Positions 1 to 9,293 of a stretch of DNA of 64,000 bases are shown here, one piece after another. The notes beneath the pieces were generated by a model. It worked only from the letters and a program-made list of their open reading frames with translations, was not told where the DNA came from and did not search any database. The stretch's first letter is position 1, and each line of letters begins with the position of its first letter. The DNA is from Sungkyunkwania multivorans. Its GTDB lineage: Bacteria; Bacteroidota; Bacteroidia; Flavobacteriales; Flavobacteriaceae. The translations under genes and the position numbers were made by a program. Where the stretch lies: positions 186,001 through 250,000 of the forward strand of contig NZ_JBHTJH010000004.1 in NCBI RefSeq assembly GCF_042675645.1, read 5' to 3'.

Positions 1-390
1 GTCAACTATTCGGAAGCAACTCCATTGACGTTTGAGGGCACAGAATATCCTGGAATTCGTATTTCTTATGATAATGGAGTAGGAGATAGCCCGGAAGATG
101 AATACTACCTATACTATAATCCAGACACCTATCAAATGGAGTGGCTCGGATATACCGTGACCTATGCTACAGGCGAAAAGAGTGATGATGTACATTGGAT
201 ACGATATAACGACTGGACAGATCTTAAAGGATTGTTGCTTCCTAATTCCATTACATGGTACGATTATGAAGATGATACCATTAAAGAACCAAAAAGTACG
301 ATAGAATTTAAAGAAGCCGAACTTTCTGAAGTTGCTTATGGAGATAATGTCTTTGACAAGCCCGAAGGTGCTACTGTTATAGAAAAATAG
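1..390 (+). CDS. DUF6503-like protein, C-terminal part (5' end cut by window)
   Basis: The reading frame is open from base 1 and stops at 390, so only the last 129 codons are present and the true start lies outside the window. The residues (PGIRISYDNG near the start, then YYLYYNPDTYQMEW, HWIRYNDWTDLKGLLLPNSI and a closing FKEAELSEVAYGDNVF) resemble the C-terminal half of the DUF6503 proteins common in Flavobacteriia, which are usually secreted and lack a known function. The assignment rests on remembered family appearance. A strong hairpin terminator follows at 412-444. Confidence 0.65.
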   Translation, partial: VNYSEATPLTFEGTEYPGIRISYDNGVGDSPEDEYYLYYNPDTYQMEWLGYTVTYATGEKSDDVHWIRYNDWTDLKGLLLPNSITWYDYEDDTIKEPKSTIEFKEAELSEVAYGDNVFDKPEGATVIEK

Positions 391-411
391 CTTATCTACA
401 TGTTGAGAAAC

Positions 412-444
412 AAAAAACCTCGAGCCAACAGCTCGAGGTTTTTT
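412..444. terminator. Bidirectional rho-independent terminator
   Basis: A 14-bp perfect inverted repeat (412-425 with 431-444, GC core CCTCGAGC, 5-nt loop CAACA) carries an A-run on the left and a T-run on the right. It lies between two convergent genes (ends at 390 and 469), so it can end transcription from both sides. Confidence 0.9.
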
Positions 445-468
445 CATCTGAAGTTTTGGTTGGTTCCA

Positions 469-1776
469 TTATTCAGCGTTACTATATTTATTCATATATC
501 GTTTCCAGAGTTTGGTTTGATGGGTCGCTAAGCTGATCTCGCGACCTTGGATAAAGGCATTTTTGATGATATTGGTTCGCATATCCAACGCATCACCTTC
601 CGAAATAAACAAAGTGGCATCTTTTCCAGCCTCCAGACTTCCTACCCTATCATCAATACCTAGTATTTTGGCGGCGTTCAGGGTGATCATTTGAACCGCC
701 TTTTCTTTGTCAAGGCCATAAGCTGCATAGGTGCCGGCATAGAAAGGGAGGTTTCTTGTATTCATTCGTTCCATTTGACCTTCCATTTCAATGGCGACCA
801 TCAATCCATTATCGGTCAATGTTTTTGCTAACTTATAAGGTCCAAGAACATCATCATCCTCGCCCCATGGCAAACGGTGCGCCCTCGGGATCAGTACGGG
901 GATGTTATGTTGCTTTAACAAATTTGAAACTTTATCCGCTTCATTGCCTTGTACCAAGACGATGTCTTCTAAACCCTCTCCTTTCGCCCAGTTCACAGCA
1001 TCCACAATGCCCTTTTCCCTGTCGGCATGAATATATAATTTTTGGCTACCATCAAACAAACCCTTTACCGCCTGGAATTGCACATTTGTTTCTTCTTGTC
1101 CACCTTTTAGATAAGCTTTCGCATTTTTAAAGAAAGTGGCAATCTCCTCGACCTGTTTTTCATAATCCTTGCTCGGCTTAAAGGCAGGGTCCTCTCCAAG
1201 CCACCAACGACCTCTTTGGTACACATTTGGCCAATTCATATGTATGCCATCGTCCACCTTTATGGCTGCATCTTCCCAGTTCCACGCATCTAATTGTACG
1301 ATTGAAGATGTTCCAGAAATGGTGCCGCCGCGAGGAGCGATCTGAGCGATCAATACCCCATTGGGACGCATGGACTCTACCACTTTCGATTCTGCATTAT
1401 AGGCGATAAGACTTCTGATGTGAGGAAGAAGGCTACCGACCTCGTCGAAGTCTCGAGTGGCACGCACCGCATCGATCTCTGCCAATCCCAAAGAGGCATT
1501 GGTGGCAATAAAGCCGGGATACACATGCTTTCCTGATGCTTCTATGATCTTCGAAAAATCGTTTCGATTCACATCATTTGCTCTTCCTACAAGGGTGATT
1601 TTTCCATTAACAAAACCGATGGCACTGTCTTGGATGATCTCTCCATTCCCAATATGTGCTGTGGCACCTACGATCAGGATAGACTCGCTTTGCTTTTTTG
1701 CGGGTATTTGTTGTCCGTAGGTGATCATTCCTACCAACAAGATCAAAATTCCGAATGATCTGTAAATTGTTTTCAT
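469..1776 (-). CDS. Secreted amidohydrolase-like protein, metal motif not visible
   Basis: I place the start at the ATG at 1776, just after the upstream stop at 1788-1790, because it begins a clean signal peptide (MKTIYRSFGILILLVG, ending near GQQIPA); the longer frame to 1815 would overlap the upstream gene. The protein (435 aa) has the amidohydrolase frame: an N-terminal beta-sandwich strand (ILIVGATAHIGNGEII), the YPGFIATNASLG segment where the metal-binding HxH normally sits, and a C-terminal AAKILGIDDRVGSLEAGKDATLF closing motif. In this family (imidazolonepropionase-like) the HxH binds zinc; here the position reads ATNAS, so a hydrolase activity is doubtful. It is probably co-transcribed with the 1006-aa paralogue upstream. 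Confidence 0.8.
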   Translation of the reverse strand: MKTIYRSFGILILLVGMITYGQQIPAKKQSESILIVGATAHIGNGEIIQDSAIGFVNGKITLVGRANDVNRNDFSKIIEASGKHVYPGFIATNASLGLAEIDAVRATRDFDEVGSLLPHIRSLIAYNAESKVVESMRPNGVLIAQIAPRGGTISGTSSIVQLDAWNWEDAAIKVDDGIHMNWPNVYQRGRWWLGEDPAFKPSKDYEKQVEEIATFFKNAKAYLKGGQEETNVQFQAVKGLFDGSQKLYIHADREKGIVDAVNWAKGEGLEDIVLVQGNEADKVSNLLKQHNIPVLIPRAHRLPWGEDDDVLGPYKLAKTLTDNGLMVAIEMEGQMERMNTRNLPFYAGTYAAYGLDKEKAVQMITLNAAKILGIDDRVGSLEAGKDATLFISEGDALDMRTNIIKNAFIQGREISLATHQTKLWKRYMNKYSNAE

Positions 1777-1787
1777 CTTTCTCAAAA

Positions 1788-4700
1788 TTATTGTTGATAG
1801 ATAAGTGAATCGCAATGCAATTGCTCTTTTTTCTTCTTCTTGGCTGGCTGTGTCTTCATGCCATTATTTTTAGCCTTCAACATCATATTTATAAGCTTAT
1901 TGCGTTCTTTTTTGATGGCATTTGTCATTGCTGGAAGTTTTTCCAGGTCATAATAGATGGCACCTTCGATCATTGTCTTTTCCGCTTTTGCATAGATAGA
2001 CATGGGATGGTCTGTCCAAAGGACAAGGTCGGCATCCTTCCCCACTTTGATACTTCCGATCTTATCGTCTAGGTGAAGCATTTTGGCAGGATTTAGGGTT
2101 ACAAACTTCCAGGCGTCCTCTTCAGAAACGCCACCATATTTTACCGATTTGGCCGCTTCTTGGTTGAGTCTTCTCGACATCTCTCCGCTATCCGAGTTTA
2201 TGGCGGTGAGCACGCCCTGACTATGCATGATCGCCGCGTTGTAAGGAATAGCGTCATTGACTTCATATTTATATGCCCACCAGTCCGAGAAGGTAGAGCC
2301 TGCAACTCCATGCTTGGCCATCTTATCGGCAACTTTATAACCTTCCAAAATATGCGTGAAGGTGTTGACATTAAAGTTGAATCGTTCTACCACTTTCATC
2401 AGCATATTGATCTCACTTTGCACATAGGAATGGCACGATATAAAACGTTCTTTATTGAGGATCTGTGCCAAAACCGCGAGCTCAATATCATAGCGTGGAG
2501 CGTTGGTCCTGCTTTTAGCTTTGCTGGAAAGATCGTTATAGGCCTTCCACTTTTGGTCATATGCTTTTGCTCTTTGGAAGTAGTCTACGTATACCTGTTC
2601 GACACCCATTCGCGTCTGGGGGAAACGCGAGGTGTTGTTGTCACCCCAATTGCTTTGCTTCACATTTTCACCTAAGGCAAATTTTATAAAAGGGTCTGCA
2701 TTTGGGTTTAGCAAATTCTCTGCGGCTTCGCCCCATTTCAATTTTATGATGGCCGAGCGTCCCCCGATTGGATTTGCAGAACCGTGTAAGATTTGAATAG
2801 AAGTGACGCCACCCGCTAGGTTTCTAAATATATCGATATCATCATCGCTTACGACATCCTCAATGGTGACCTCTGCAGAAGAGTTATGACCACCTTCATT
2901 GATGGCGGCAGCGGCGATATGCGAGTGTTCATCGACGATCCCTGTGGTTAAATGTTTGCCCGAAGCATCAATGATCCTTGCGCCGCTGGCCGATAAATTC
3001 TTTCCAATTTCAGCGATCTTTCCATTTTTTATCAACACATCCGAATTTTGAAGGATACCATCACGTTCATTGGTCCACACAGTTGCATTTTTAAATAGGA
3101 TATTTTCCTGTCTCGCTTTTTGCTTTAATCCGTAGGCGGTATTTGGAAAGGTTACAGGCAATATTTCGTGGAGGTCATTCTTATCCTTTCCCCCTTTTTC
3201 GTTTTCTTCCTCTTTTTGGTCTTCTTTAGTTTTCCAGATGGCAGTCCAATTGATATCGTTCCCATTGGTCAATGTTCCGCGACCGCTTAAATTTTTTGAA
3301 GCCGTTGTTACGGCATTGAGCCGAATGAACTCGGTCGCTTTTTCATTTTGTGGTGTAAAGAAGATGTTGATCCAGCCGTTCTTATAGTTGATCTTGCTGG
3401 CTATTTTGATGGAATCTTGTTTTAGCTCGATCTTCGGTTTCGAAGGTTCACCAGTGATCGCCATGCTGTATTTCTCACCGGCTACATTAAGGTCATAATT
3501 TCCTCTGATATCCTTTAGGTCGATATCATTGATCACATTTTTATTTCCTTGTACCCAGTTCTCGTAAAGAATGGTCTTCTTTTCAAAAAGGTCACCTGAG
3601 GTGATTAAAAAGTTGGCTACGGCTCCTTTTTTCAAATTCCCTAGCTGATCGGATTTACCCAATAATCTTGCTGGTACAGTGGTGAGCGCTTCAAGTGCCG
3701 TTGTCTTACTCAAACCATAGTCGATGGCTTTCATAAGGTTGGTCTTGAAGTCTTCAACCTTTTTCAACTCGGCTGTTGTAAAGGCAAAGGGAATACCATT
3801 CTCAGCAAGTACTTTTGCATTGGTTGGAGCCTGATTCCAATGACGCATGTCCTTTAATTCTACCACCGCAGCGCTTATAGGGTCACTTACATCGTACGGC
3901 TTTGGAAAGTCTAAAGGAAGGACATAGCTCGCATTCGTTGCTTTGACCTCGTTGATGCGCGCATATTCGTCACCACCGCCTTTTAAGATGTAGTTCACAC
4001 CAAATTCGTTAGCGATCTTATCAGCTCGAAGGCTGTTGGCCATACTGCCCGCATCAAAGATCTGTGGTAAGCCTTTATTGCGGTTGAAGGCTTCTAAGGA
4101 GCGGTCGTCGGTTTCCGAACCACCGTTCCCATACCATTTTGCATCATGATAGACCTGTCTGATCAGCGCCATTGCACCCATCAGTGAGGTAGGGTAGCTT
4201 TGACGAGAACTGTTCCCTTTCCTAAATGAAAAATGCTGCGCTACTTTATCACCGAGGATTCGCTTCTCATTTCCTTCGTGAACATTTAAAGCGATCAAAG
4301 TGCTCGTTCCTCTGATGATCCCATCTTGATGATGGGTATTCACTGTTCCAAAACCGGCTTTGACTAATTCTTTCGCCTTATTGTCATCAAACTTTAGCTT
4401 TTCAACAGCATTGATCTCCGGTGTTATATGGTCATTCCAATAGTACCCTTTACGACTAGGGCCGTATTGAACACGTTGGTTAAAATTGTTGTTTCTTTTA
4501 GGTTTGGTAATACCAAAATCTGAATAGATATCGATAAATGATGGATAGATGTACTTTCCCTCTAGATCGATGAGGATGGCATTGGCTGGAATGGTCACCG
4601 AGGTACCAACAGCGATAATTTTACCATTTTGTATCAGAAGCGACCCATTGTCTATGATCTGTGTTGGAGTTGCAAAGATCCTGGCGTTGACGAAAGCGGT

Positions 4701-4808
4701 GTAATTGTCATTTTCTGTTTTAACGCCATCATTTTTGGGAAAGTAGTCTTGGGCCAAAAGCCCAAAACTGCACATCAGCAAGCTGAGTGCCAAGAATATT
4801 CTTCTCAT
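1788..4808 (-). CDS. Secreted two-module amidohydrolase
   Basis: A 1006-aa protein with a signal peptide (about residues 1-19, ending LLAQ). It contains two amidohydrolase modules. The first (about 30-430) carries the frame motifs (ARIFATPTQIIDNGSLLIQ, KYIYPSFIDIYSDFG) but has no HxH. The second (about 575-960) has TGIVDEHSHIAAAA with the intact HSH metal motif, then conserved later-strand segments including INSDSGEMSRRL and the closing LNPAKMLHLDDKIGSIKVGKDADL. The tail is lysine-rich. Family members hydrolyse amide or ring bonds using one or two metals; the substrate is unknown, and a peptide-like or cyclic-amide substrate in the periplasm is a guess. The stop lies 11 bp before the next amidohydrolase-like start, so the two form one operon. 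Confidence 0.85.
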   Translation of the reverse strand: MRRIFLALSLLMCSFGLLAQDYFPKNDGVKTENDNYTAFVNARIFATPTQIIDNGSLLIQNGKIIAVGTSVTIPANAILIDLEGKYIYPSFIDIYSDFGITKPKRNNNFNQRVQYGPSRKGYYWNDHITPEINAVEKLKFDDNKAKELVKAGFGTVNTHHQDGIIRGTSTLIALNVHEGNEKRILGDKVAQHFSFRKGNSSRQSYPTSLMGAMALIRQVYHDAKWYGNGGSETDDRSLEAFNRNKGLPQIFDAGSMANSLRADKIANEFGVNYILKGGGDEYARINEVKATNASYVLPLDFPKPYDVSDPISAAVVELKDMRHWNQAPTNAKVLAENGIPFAFTTAELKKVEDFKTNLMKAIDYGLSKTTALEALTTVPARLLGKSDQLGNLKKGAVANFLITSGDLFEKKTILYENWVQGNKNVINDIDLKDIRGNYDLNVAGEKYSMAITGEPSKPKIELKQDSIKIASKINYKNGWINIFFTPQNEKATEFIRLNAVTTASKNLSGRGTLTNGNDINWTAIWKTKEDQKEEENEKGGKDKNDLHEILPVTFPNTAYGLKQKARQENILFKNATVWTNERDGILQNSDVLIKNGKIAEIGKNLSASGARIIDASGKHLTTGIVDEHSHIAAAAINEGGHNSSAEVTIEDVVSDDDIDIFRNLAGGVTSIQILHGSANPIGGRSAIIKLKWGEAAENLLNPNADPFIKFALGENVKQSNWGDNNTSRFPQTRMGVEQVYVDYFQRAKAYDQKWKAYNDLSSKAKSRTNAPRYDIELAVLAQILNKERFISCHSYVQSEINMLMKVVERFNFNVNTFTHILEGYKVADKMAKHGVAGSTFSDWWAYKYEVNDAIPYNAAIMHSQGVLTAINSDSGEMSRRLNQEAAKSVKYGGVSEEDAWKFVTLNPAKMLHLDDKIGSIKVGKDADLVLWTDHPMSIYAKAEKTMIEGAIYYDLEKLPAMTNAIKKERNKLINMMLKAKNNGMKTQPAKKKKKEQLHCDSLIYQQ

Positions 4809-4898
4809 GTGATGTTGGTTAATTTAGTTAGTTATGCTCTGTTAAAGTTACAGCAAGTAACACAAAAGGGGAGGGCGTTAAGAGTTTTTTAACGTTTC

Positions 4899-5966
4899 TT
4901 ACAAGTTGTGATCTTCATAATAGTTCACCAATAAGGCGACGATATAGCTATAGCTTTCTATGCCTTTTTCTTGGCTATTCGCTTTTAGATAGGTATCGAA
5001 TGATTTTTTGAAGATCGGCTCCGCTGGATTTTCATAACTGCGCCAAAAGGCCGTCACTTCTCGATAATTCTTTTTAATGCCCTCATTGATACGTTCGGAG
5101 AGGCGCTGATATTCTTCAAGATCTCTACGATACATTTCGCCCAAGCAGTATCGTAGTGCGAAGGTGTATCCTGAATATTTGTAATAGGGGTCGTCGTTAT
5201 TAATGGTGGCTAGATACCCTATAAAATTTGCTTCATTCTCAGCGGCAAATCCCAATTGATGTGCCTGCTCATGGGCAACGGTCGTGGGAAATTTATAGAT
5301 GGGCATCTTATAGTTGACCTGGGCCTCGTTGGTAAATGGATTCAGATAACCGCTATATCCCATAAATGTGAGCGGGAGACTCAAGGTAGACATCTTGATG
5401 CTGGAATGATCATAAGTCAACAGAGGATATGCCCGCGCAAGGTTTTTATATCCATTTTGGGTGCCATTTAGAACTTCCCACTTGGTAAATGGCATTTCTA
5501 CCTTTACGCTTTCGTTTGCTACTAATTCTAAGTGGATGGCATTTGATCTATCAATGATCCTTTCAGTAAAGGCTATAAGCTCTTGGGTAGTGTATTCGTC
5601 ATCGATATCAAAAAACTCATGAAGCTGTTTCCGATGGTAATTCATTCCCCAGGCCAAGTGAAATATCAAATAGGCAATAGAGAACATTGCAAACACTTCT
5701 GTAAAGAACTTCCGAGTGGCGTTAAAGAAAAGATGACCTTTTAAAATAAAAAAGCGTATCACCAATAAAATAGCGGCCACATAAAGAAGGTCGCCAAGCG
5801 AAAAGGGAATCCAGCCAAGAATGATTCGTGAGATCTTTGACAACCAAAGATAGAGGCCATTGCTATAGAGTGATTCGACCCAGTCGGGACGCGTCTTAAG
5901 CAAGTTGACAACGAGTAATTGTGGTATAATAGACAGCGCAATGCCCTGTTTCAAAGTCATTTTCAT
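4899..5966 (-). CDS. DUF3810 membrane protein, zinc-peptidase-like
   Basis: I start it at the ATG at 5966 (MKMTLKQG); the longer frame to 5999 would begin with TTG. The protein (355 aa) has N-terminal membrane segments (residues roughly 45-65 and 75-100) followed by a soluble domain containing TTVAHEQAHQLGFAAENEANF. This is an HExxH-type zinc motif with a downstream glutamate helix, typical of DUF3810 proteins of Bacteroidota. Metallopeptidase activity is inferred from the motif only. It diverges from pepD. A short inverted repeat (CGTTAA/TTAACG, 4876-4893) follows its stop. Confidence 0.8.
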   Translation of the reverse strand: MKMTLKQGIALSIIPQLLVVNLLKTRPDWVESLYSNGLYLWLSKISRIILGWIPFSLGDLLYVAAILLVIRFFILKGHLFFNATRKFFTEVFAMFSIAYLIFHLAWGMNYHRKQLHEFFDIDDEYTTQELIAFTERIIDRSNAIHLELVANESVKVEMPFTKWEVLNGTQNGYKNLARAYPLLTYDHSSIKMSTLSLPLTFMGYSGYLNPFTNEAQVNYKMPIYKFPTTVAHEQAHQLGFAAENEANFIGYLATINNDDPYYKYSGYTFALRYCLGEMYRRDLEEYQRLSERINEGIKKNYREVTAFWRSYENPAEPIFKKSFDTYLKANSQEKGIESYSYIVALLVNYYEDHNL

Positions 5967-6027
5967 TGTTCCAAAAATAGAAAAAGGATTCGTTTGCAAC
6001 TAATATGTTCATTTCTAAATCTCGTAG

Positions 6028-6035
6028 TACTTTTG
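6028..6035 (+). promoter_or_regulatory. Putative -7 promoter element for pepD
   Basis: TACTTTTG matches the Bacteroidota -7 consensus TANNTTTG and lies 20 bases before the pepD ATG. No clear TTG -33 element is visible at the usual distance, only a TTC at about 6008. Confidence 0.5.
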
Positions 6036-6055
6036 TTGCGACAAAAATTTAAACA

Positions 6056-7513
6056 ATGGATAAGGACATCACTCAACTAGAACCAAAGGAAGTTTGGACT
6101 CATTTCGCCGCTTTAAACGCCGTGCCGCGCCCGTCGAAGAAGGAAGAACGCGTTATCGACTTTATGATACAATTTGGACAGGACCTTGGACTGGAGACCT
6201 TTAAAGATGATGTGGGAAATGTGATCATAAGAAAACCCGCAACTTCAGGAATGGAAGATCGAAAGATGGTGGTAATGCAAAGTCATTTGGATATGGTGCA
6301 CCAGAAGAATGCCGATACTAGCTTTGATTTTGAAACCCAGGGTATAGACATGTACGTCGAGGGAGATTGGGTAAAGGCACGAGGGACGACACTTGGTGCC
6401 GACAACGGACTAGGTGTTGCGACCATTATGGCGATCCTAGCTTCGAAAGATATCGTACATCCAGCCATTGAAGCTCTTTTTACCATTGATGAGGAAACAG
6501 GAATGACCGGTGCCATGGGCTTGAAAGGAGGTATTCTCAAAGGTGAGATCTTATTGAATCTTGATACCGAAGAAGACGACGAGATCGGTATAGGTTGTGC
6601 GGGTGGTATGGACATCACTGCAACTCGAACGTATAGCGAGGAAGATACTCCGTCCAATGTCATGGCCTTTGAGATCGGCGTAAAAGGACTGCAAGGTGGA
6701 CACTCTGGCATGGACATTCATAAAGGCTATGGCAACGCCAACAAGATCATGAACCGATTGTTATATGCTTCTAACGAAAAGTTTGGTCTGAGAGTTGCCG
6801 AGATTGACGGCGGGAGTCTGCGAAATGCCATTCCTAGAGAAAGTTTTTCGAAGGTGACCGTTGATTTAGAGAAAAGCGATGACTTTATTGCCGAAATCAA
6901 TGCGAAGGTGAAAGCAATATATAAAGAATTTGCTACTACGGAACCAGATCTGGATATCAGATGCGAAACAACTGCGATCCCATCCAAGGTGATGGAAATC
7001 CATGCACAGGAGCAGATTCTAAAGGCATTGTACGCTGCGCACAATGGCGTATATCGTATGAGTGCTGATATCCCAGATCTTGTAGAAACTTCTAATAACA
7101 TCGCCAGAGTAGTGGTGAAGAAGGGGAATATTAAGGTAGGCTGCCTTACACGTTCTTCTGTAGAGTCTGGCAAGATGGACCTTGCTAATGCCTTGCGAGC
7201 TGCATTTGAATTGGCGGGATGCGATGTGGAATTTTCGGGCGATTATCCCGGCTGGACTCCAAATGTGGATTCAGCTATCTTAAAGGTCTTGACCAAAAAA
7301 TATGAGGCGTTGTTCGATGAAAAACCGAACGTGGCCGCGTGCCATGCTGGTTTGGAATGTGGCATCTTAGGACAGAACTATCCCAAAATGGACATGATCA
7401 GTTTTGGACCGACCATCAAAGGAGCACATTCACCAGATGAGCGCGCTAGTATATCTTCGGTGCAGAAGTATTGGAAGTTCGTCTTGGAAATTTTGAAAGA
7501 TATCCCAAAATAG
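6056..7513 (+). CDS. pepD: Aminoacyl-histidine dipeptidase (M20/PepD)
   Basis: This 485-aa protein belongs to the M20 cytosolic Xaa-His dipeptidases, which release the C-terminal histidine from dipeptides such as carnosine. Metal ligands are visible in order: MQSHLDMVHQKN (HxD), TTLGADNGLG (bridging Asp), TIDEETGMTG (general base and ligand glutamates) and GPTIKGAHSPDER near the C-terminus; HAGLECGIL is also characteristic. The length is the usual one. There is no signal peptide, so it acts in the cytoplasm. It is monocistronic: a terminator follows at once and the next gene is convergent. Confidence 0.95.
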   Translation: MDKDITQLEPKEVWTHFAALNAVPRPSKKEERVIDFMIQFGQDLGLETFKDDVGNVIIRKPATSGMEDRKMVVMQSHLDMVHQKNADTSFDFETQGIDMYVEGDWVKARGTTLGADNGLGVATIMAILASKDIVHPAIEALFTIDEETGMTGAMGLKGGILKGEILLNLDTEEDDEIGIGCAGGMDITATRTYSEEDTPSNVMAFEIGVKGLQGGHSGMDIHKGYGNANKIMNRLLYASNEKFGLRVAEIDGGSLRNAIPRESFSKVTVDLEKSDDFIAEINAKVKAIYKEFATTEPDLDIRCETTAIPSKVMEIHAQEQILKALYAAHNGVYRMSADIPDLVETSNNIARVVVKKGNIKVGCLTRSSVESGKMDLANALRAAFELAGCDVEFSGDYPGWTPNVDSAILKVLTKKYEALFDEKPNVAACHAGLECGILGQNYPKMDMISFGPTIKGAHSPDERASISSVQKYWKFVLEILKDIPK

Positions 7514-7520
7514 GGTGCAT

Positions 7521-7554
7521 AAAAAAGCCGAGGATTCAAATCCTCGGCTTTTTT
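7521..7554. terminator. Bidirectional rho-independent terminator
   Basis: A perfect 14-bp inverted repeat (7521-7534 with 7541-7554; GC core GCCGAGGA, loop TTCAAA) has A-tract and T-tract flanks. It sits between the convergent pepD and the peptidyl-prolyl isomerase gene. Confidence 0.92.
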
Positions 7555-7574
7555 ATGATCGTATCGACCTTTAT

Positions 7575-8723
7575 TTACATGGCAGCGACGATCTCTACGT
7601 CAAATACGAGGTCTGCATTTGGCGGGATCAGTCCTCTTCCGCCACCTGCCTCTCCAAAGGCCAAATGGGAGGGGATGAAGAAACGGTATTTATCGCCTAC
7701 ATTCATCAGCAGAAGCCCTTCTCTAAATCCTGGAATCAAATTGGTAGCTTCAGGACTGTAGGGCATCGGAGTGGGCTGATAGCCATTTTGCTGTTTTCTC
7801 ATTTCGTTGAATTTGTTGAAAGCTTTTGCGACATCTTCAATATTGCTATCAAAAAGGTCACCATTGCTCGCAAAATAACCAGCATAATTCACTTTTACCT
7901 TGGATCCTATTGCCGGCTTTTCTCCGTCTCCTTCATTCATTACCAGGTACTCCAATCCTGAAGGTAATTTTTTGGCAGTCGGACGCTGCTCGTCAATCGT
8001 CTCCTTAGATTTTTTAATATTGCCAGGAGCCGCTGCAGCTAGGCGTTCTCTTTCTGCATTTTTTGCTGCTTGTTCGGCCTCTTGTTCTTTGAAATAATCG
8101 GAAAATGTTGCCACGGCATCAAAGCTTTTAGCATCCTTTCCTTCGGCGATGATCTCTATAGTGTTGATCACCACGTCAGTTATCGGTTTATTATTTGACT
8201 TGTTGGTCTCGACCTTTGCGATAGAATCTACCACATTCAATCCTTTAACAACCTTTCCAAACACGGTATGCTTTCCATCGAGCCACGGGGTTGCGGTATG
8301 GGTGATGAAGAATTGACTACCATTGGTCGCAGGTCCAGAATTGGCCATGGATAAAACACCAATGGTATCGTGTTTCAATTCTGGGTGAAACTCGTCTTTG
8401 AAGCGATAACCTGGATTACCGCGGCCCGTACCTTCACCGTCACCTCCTTGGATCATAAAATCTTTCATCACTCGGTGAAATATCACGCCGTCATAAAACT
8501 TCTTTCCAGCATATTTACTAGCTACAAATGTATTGGTCCCTTCGGCCAATGTAACAAAATTGGCAACGGTTATAGGTGTTTTTTCATACTCGAGTTGTAT
8601 AAGGATGTCTCCCTTGTTTGTTTGTATATCGGCATAAAGTCCATCATCTAAGTTGGGGTATTTGCTTTTACAACCAAATAGGCACAAGGCGCTAACAAGA
8701 ACTAATAGGTGTATCTTTTTCAT
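7575..8723 (-). CDS. Cyclophilin-FKBP fusion peptidyl-prolyl isomerase lipoprotein
   Basis: This 382-aa protein starts with a lipoprotein signal (MKKIHLLVLVSALCLFGC, lipid Cys at 18). An N-terminal cyclophilin domain (about 30-195) shows FYDGVIFHRVMKDFMIQGGD, FFITHTATPWLDGKHTVFGKV and other core motifs. A charged helical linker follows (about 205-255). The C-terminal FKBP domain (about 256-382) shows VKVNYAGYFASNGDLFDSN and a YRFFIPSHLAFGEAG-type end. Both domains catalyse proline isomerisation, so it is likely a periplasmic folding factor. It lies 24 bp downstream of gldI, another FKBP lipoprotein, and is probably in the same operon. Confidence 0.92.
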   Translation of the reverse strand: MKKIHLLVLVSALCLFGCKSKYPNLDDGLYADIQTNKGDILIQLEYEKTPITVANFVTLAEGTNTFVASKYAGKKFYDGVIFHRVMKDFMIQGGDGEGTGRGNPGYRFKDEFHPELKHDTIGVLSMANSGPATNGSQFFITHTATPWLDGKHTVFGKVVKGLNVVDSIAKVETNKSNNKPITDVVINTIEIIAEGKDAKSFDAVATFSDYFKEQEAEQAAKNAERERLAAAAPGNIKKSKETIDEQRPTAKKLPSGLEYLVMNEGDGEKPAIGSKVKVNYAGYFASNGDLFDSNIEDVAKAFNKFNEMRKQQNGYQPTPMPYSPEATNLIPGFREGLLLMNVGDKYRFFIPSHLAFGEAGGGRGLIPPNADLVFDVEIVAAM

Positions 8724-8747
8724 ACGTATGATATAATTTGAATTTGA

Positions 8748-9293
8748 TTATGGTTTTTGCTTTGTGATTTCCTTTAAGGAGACCGTGGCGATCAATGGAA
8801 CATTGACTCCGACACGCTGATCGTCTCCATGATATCCATATGCGAGGCTTGAAGGAAGATAAAAGGTGGCCGTTTCGCCTGCTTTCATCAACTTAACACC
8901 TTCACGTAGTCCTTGAGTAAGGATATTCTCTTTGTCAACTTTGTACTTCACAGTTCCAACCTCCTCCTTACTGTAAATGACACGGTTGTTGAGGTCTCTC
9001 AACTCGTATTGTAAAGTGACGACATCATCGGTGATCGGAGACAATTCACTCAATGAATCCTTGACCTGATAGACATACCAAAAACCGCTTTCTGAAGCGA
9101 TATAATTAGAGATGGAATCTCGTTTAAAGACCTGCATAAACATTTGCTGTTCTTTCTCCAAGATCTTTTGGTTACGCGCAACAGATTCTTTAAAGAACGT
9201 ACCGCTCGATTTGGTCAATGGTCTTCTCGCATCTGGTTCTCCACAAGCGATGAGCACCAGAAGAAAAGATAGGTATGTGATATACTTTTTCAT
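8748..9293 (-). CDS. gldI: Gliding-motility-associated peptidyl-prolyl isomerase GldI
   Basis: This 181-aa lipoprotein (signal MKKYITYLSFLLVLIAC, lipid Cys at 17) carries a C-terminal FKBP domain: VVTLQYELRDLNNRVIYS, then ILTQGLREGVKLMKAGETA and FYLPSSLAYGYHGD. The order, length and the N-terminal CGEPDARRP segment fit GldI, needed for gliding and type IX secretion in Flavobacterium. The start overlaps the end of the upstream DHH phosphoesterase gene by 4 bp (ATGA arrangement), so the two are translationally coupled. Gliding itself cannot be concluded from this gene alone. Confidence 0.88.
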   Translation of the reverse strand: MKKYITYLSFLLVLIACGEPDARRPLTKSSGTFFKESVARNQKILEKEQQMFMQVFKRDSISNYIASESGFWYVYQVKDSLSELSPITDDVVTLQYELRDLNNRVIYSKEEVGTVKYKVDKENILTQGLREGVKLMKAGETATFYLPSSLAYGYHGDDQRVGVNVPLIATVSLKEITKQKP

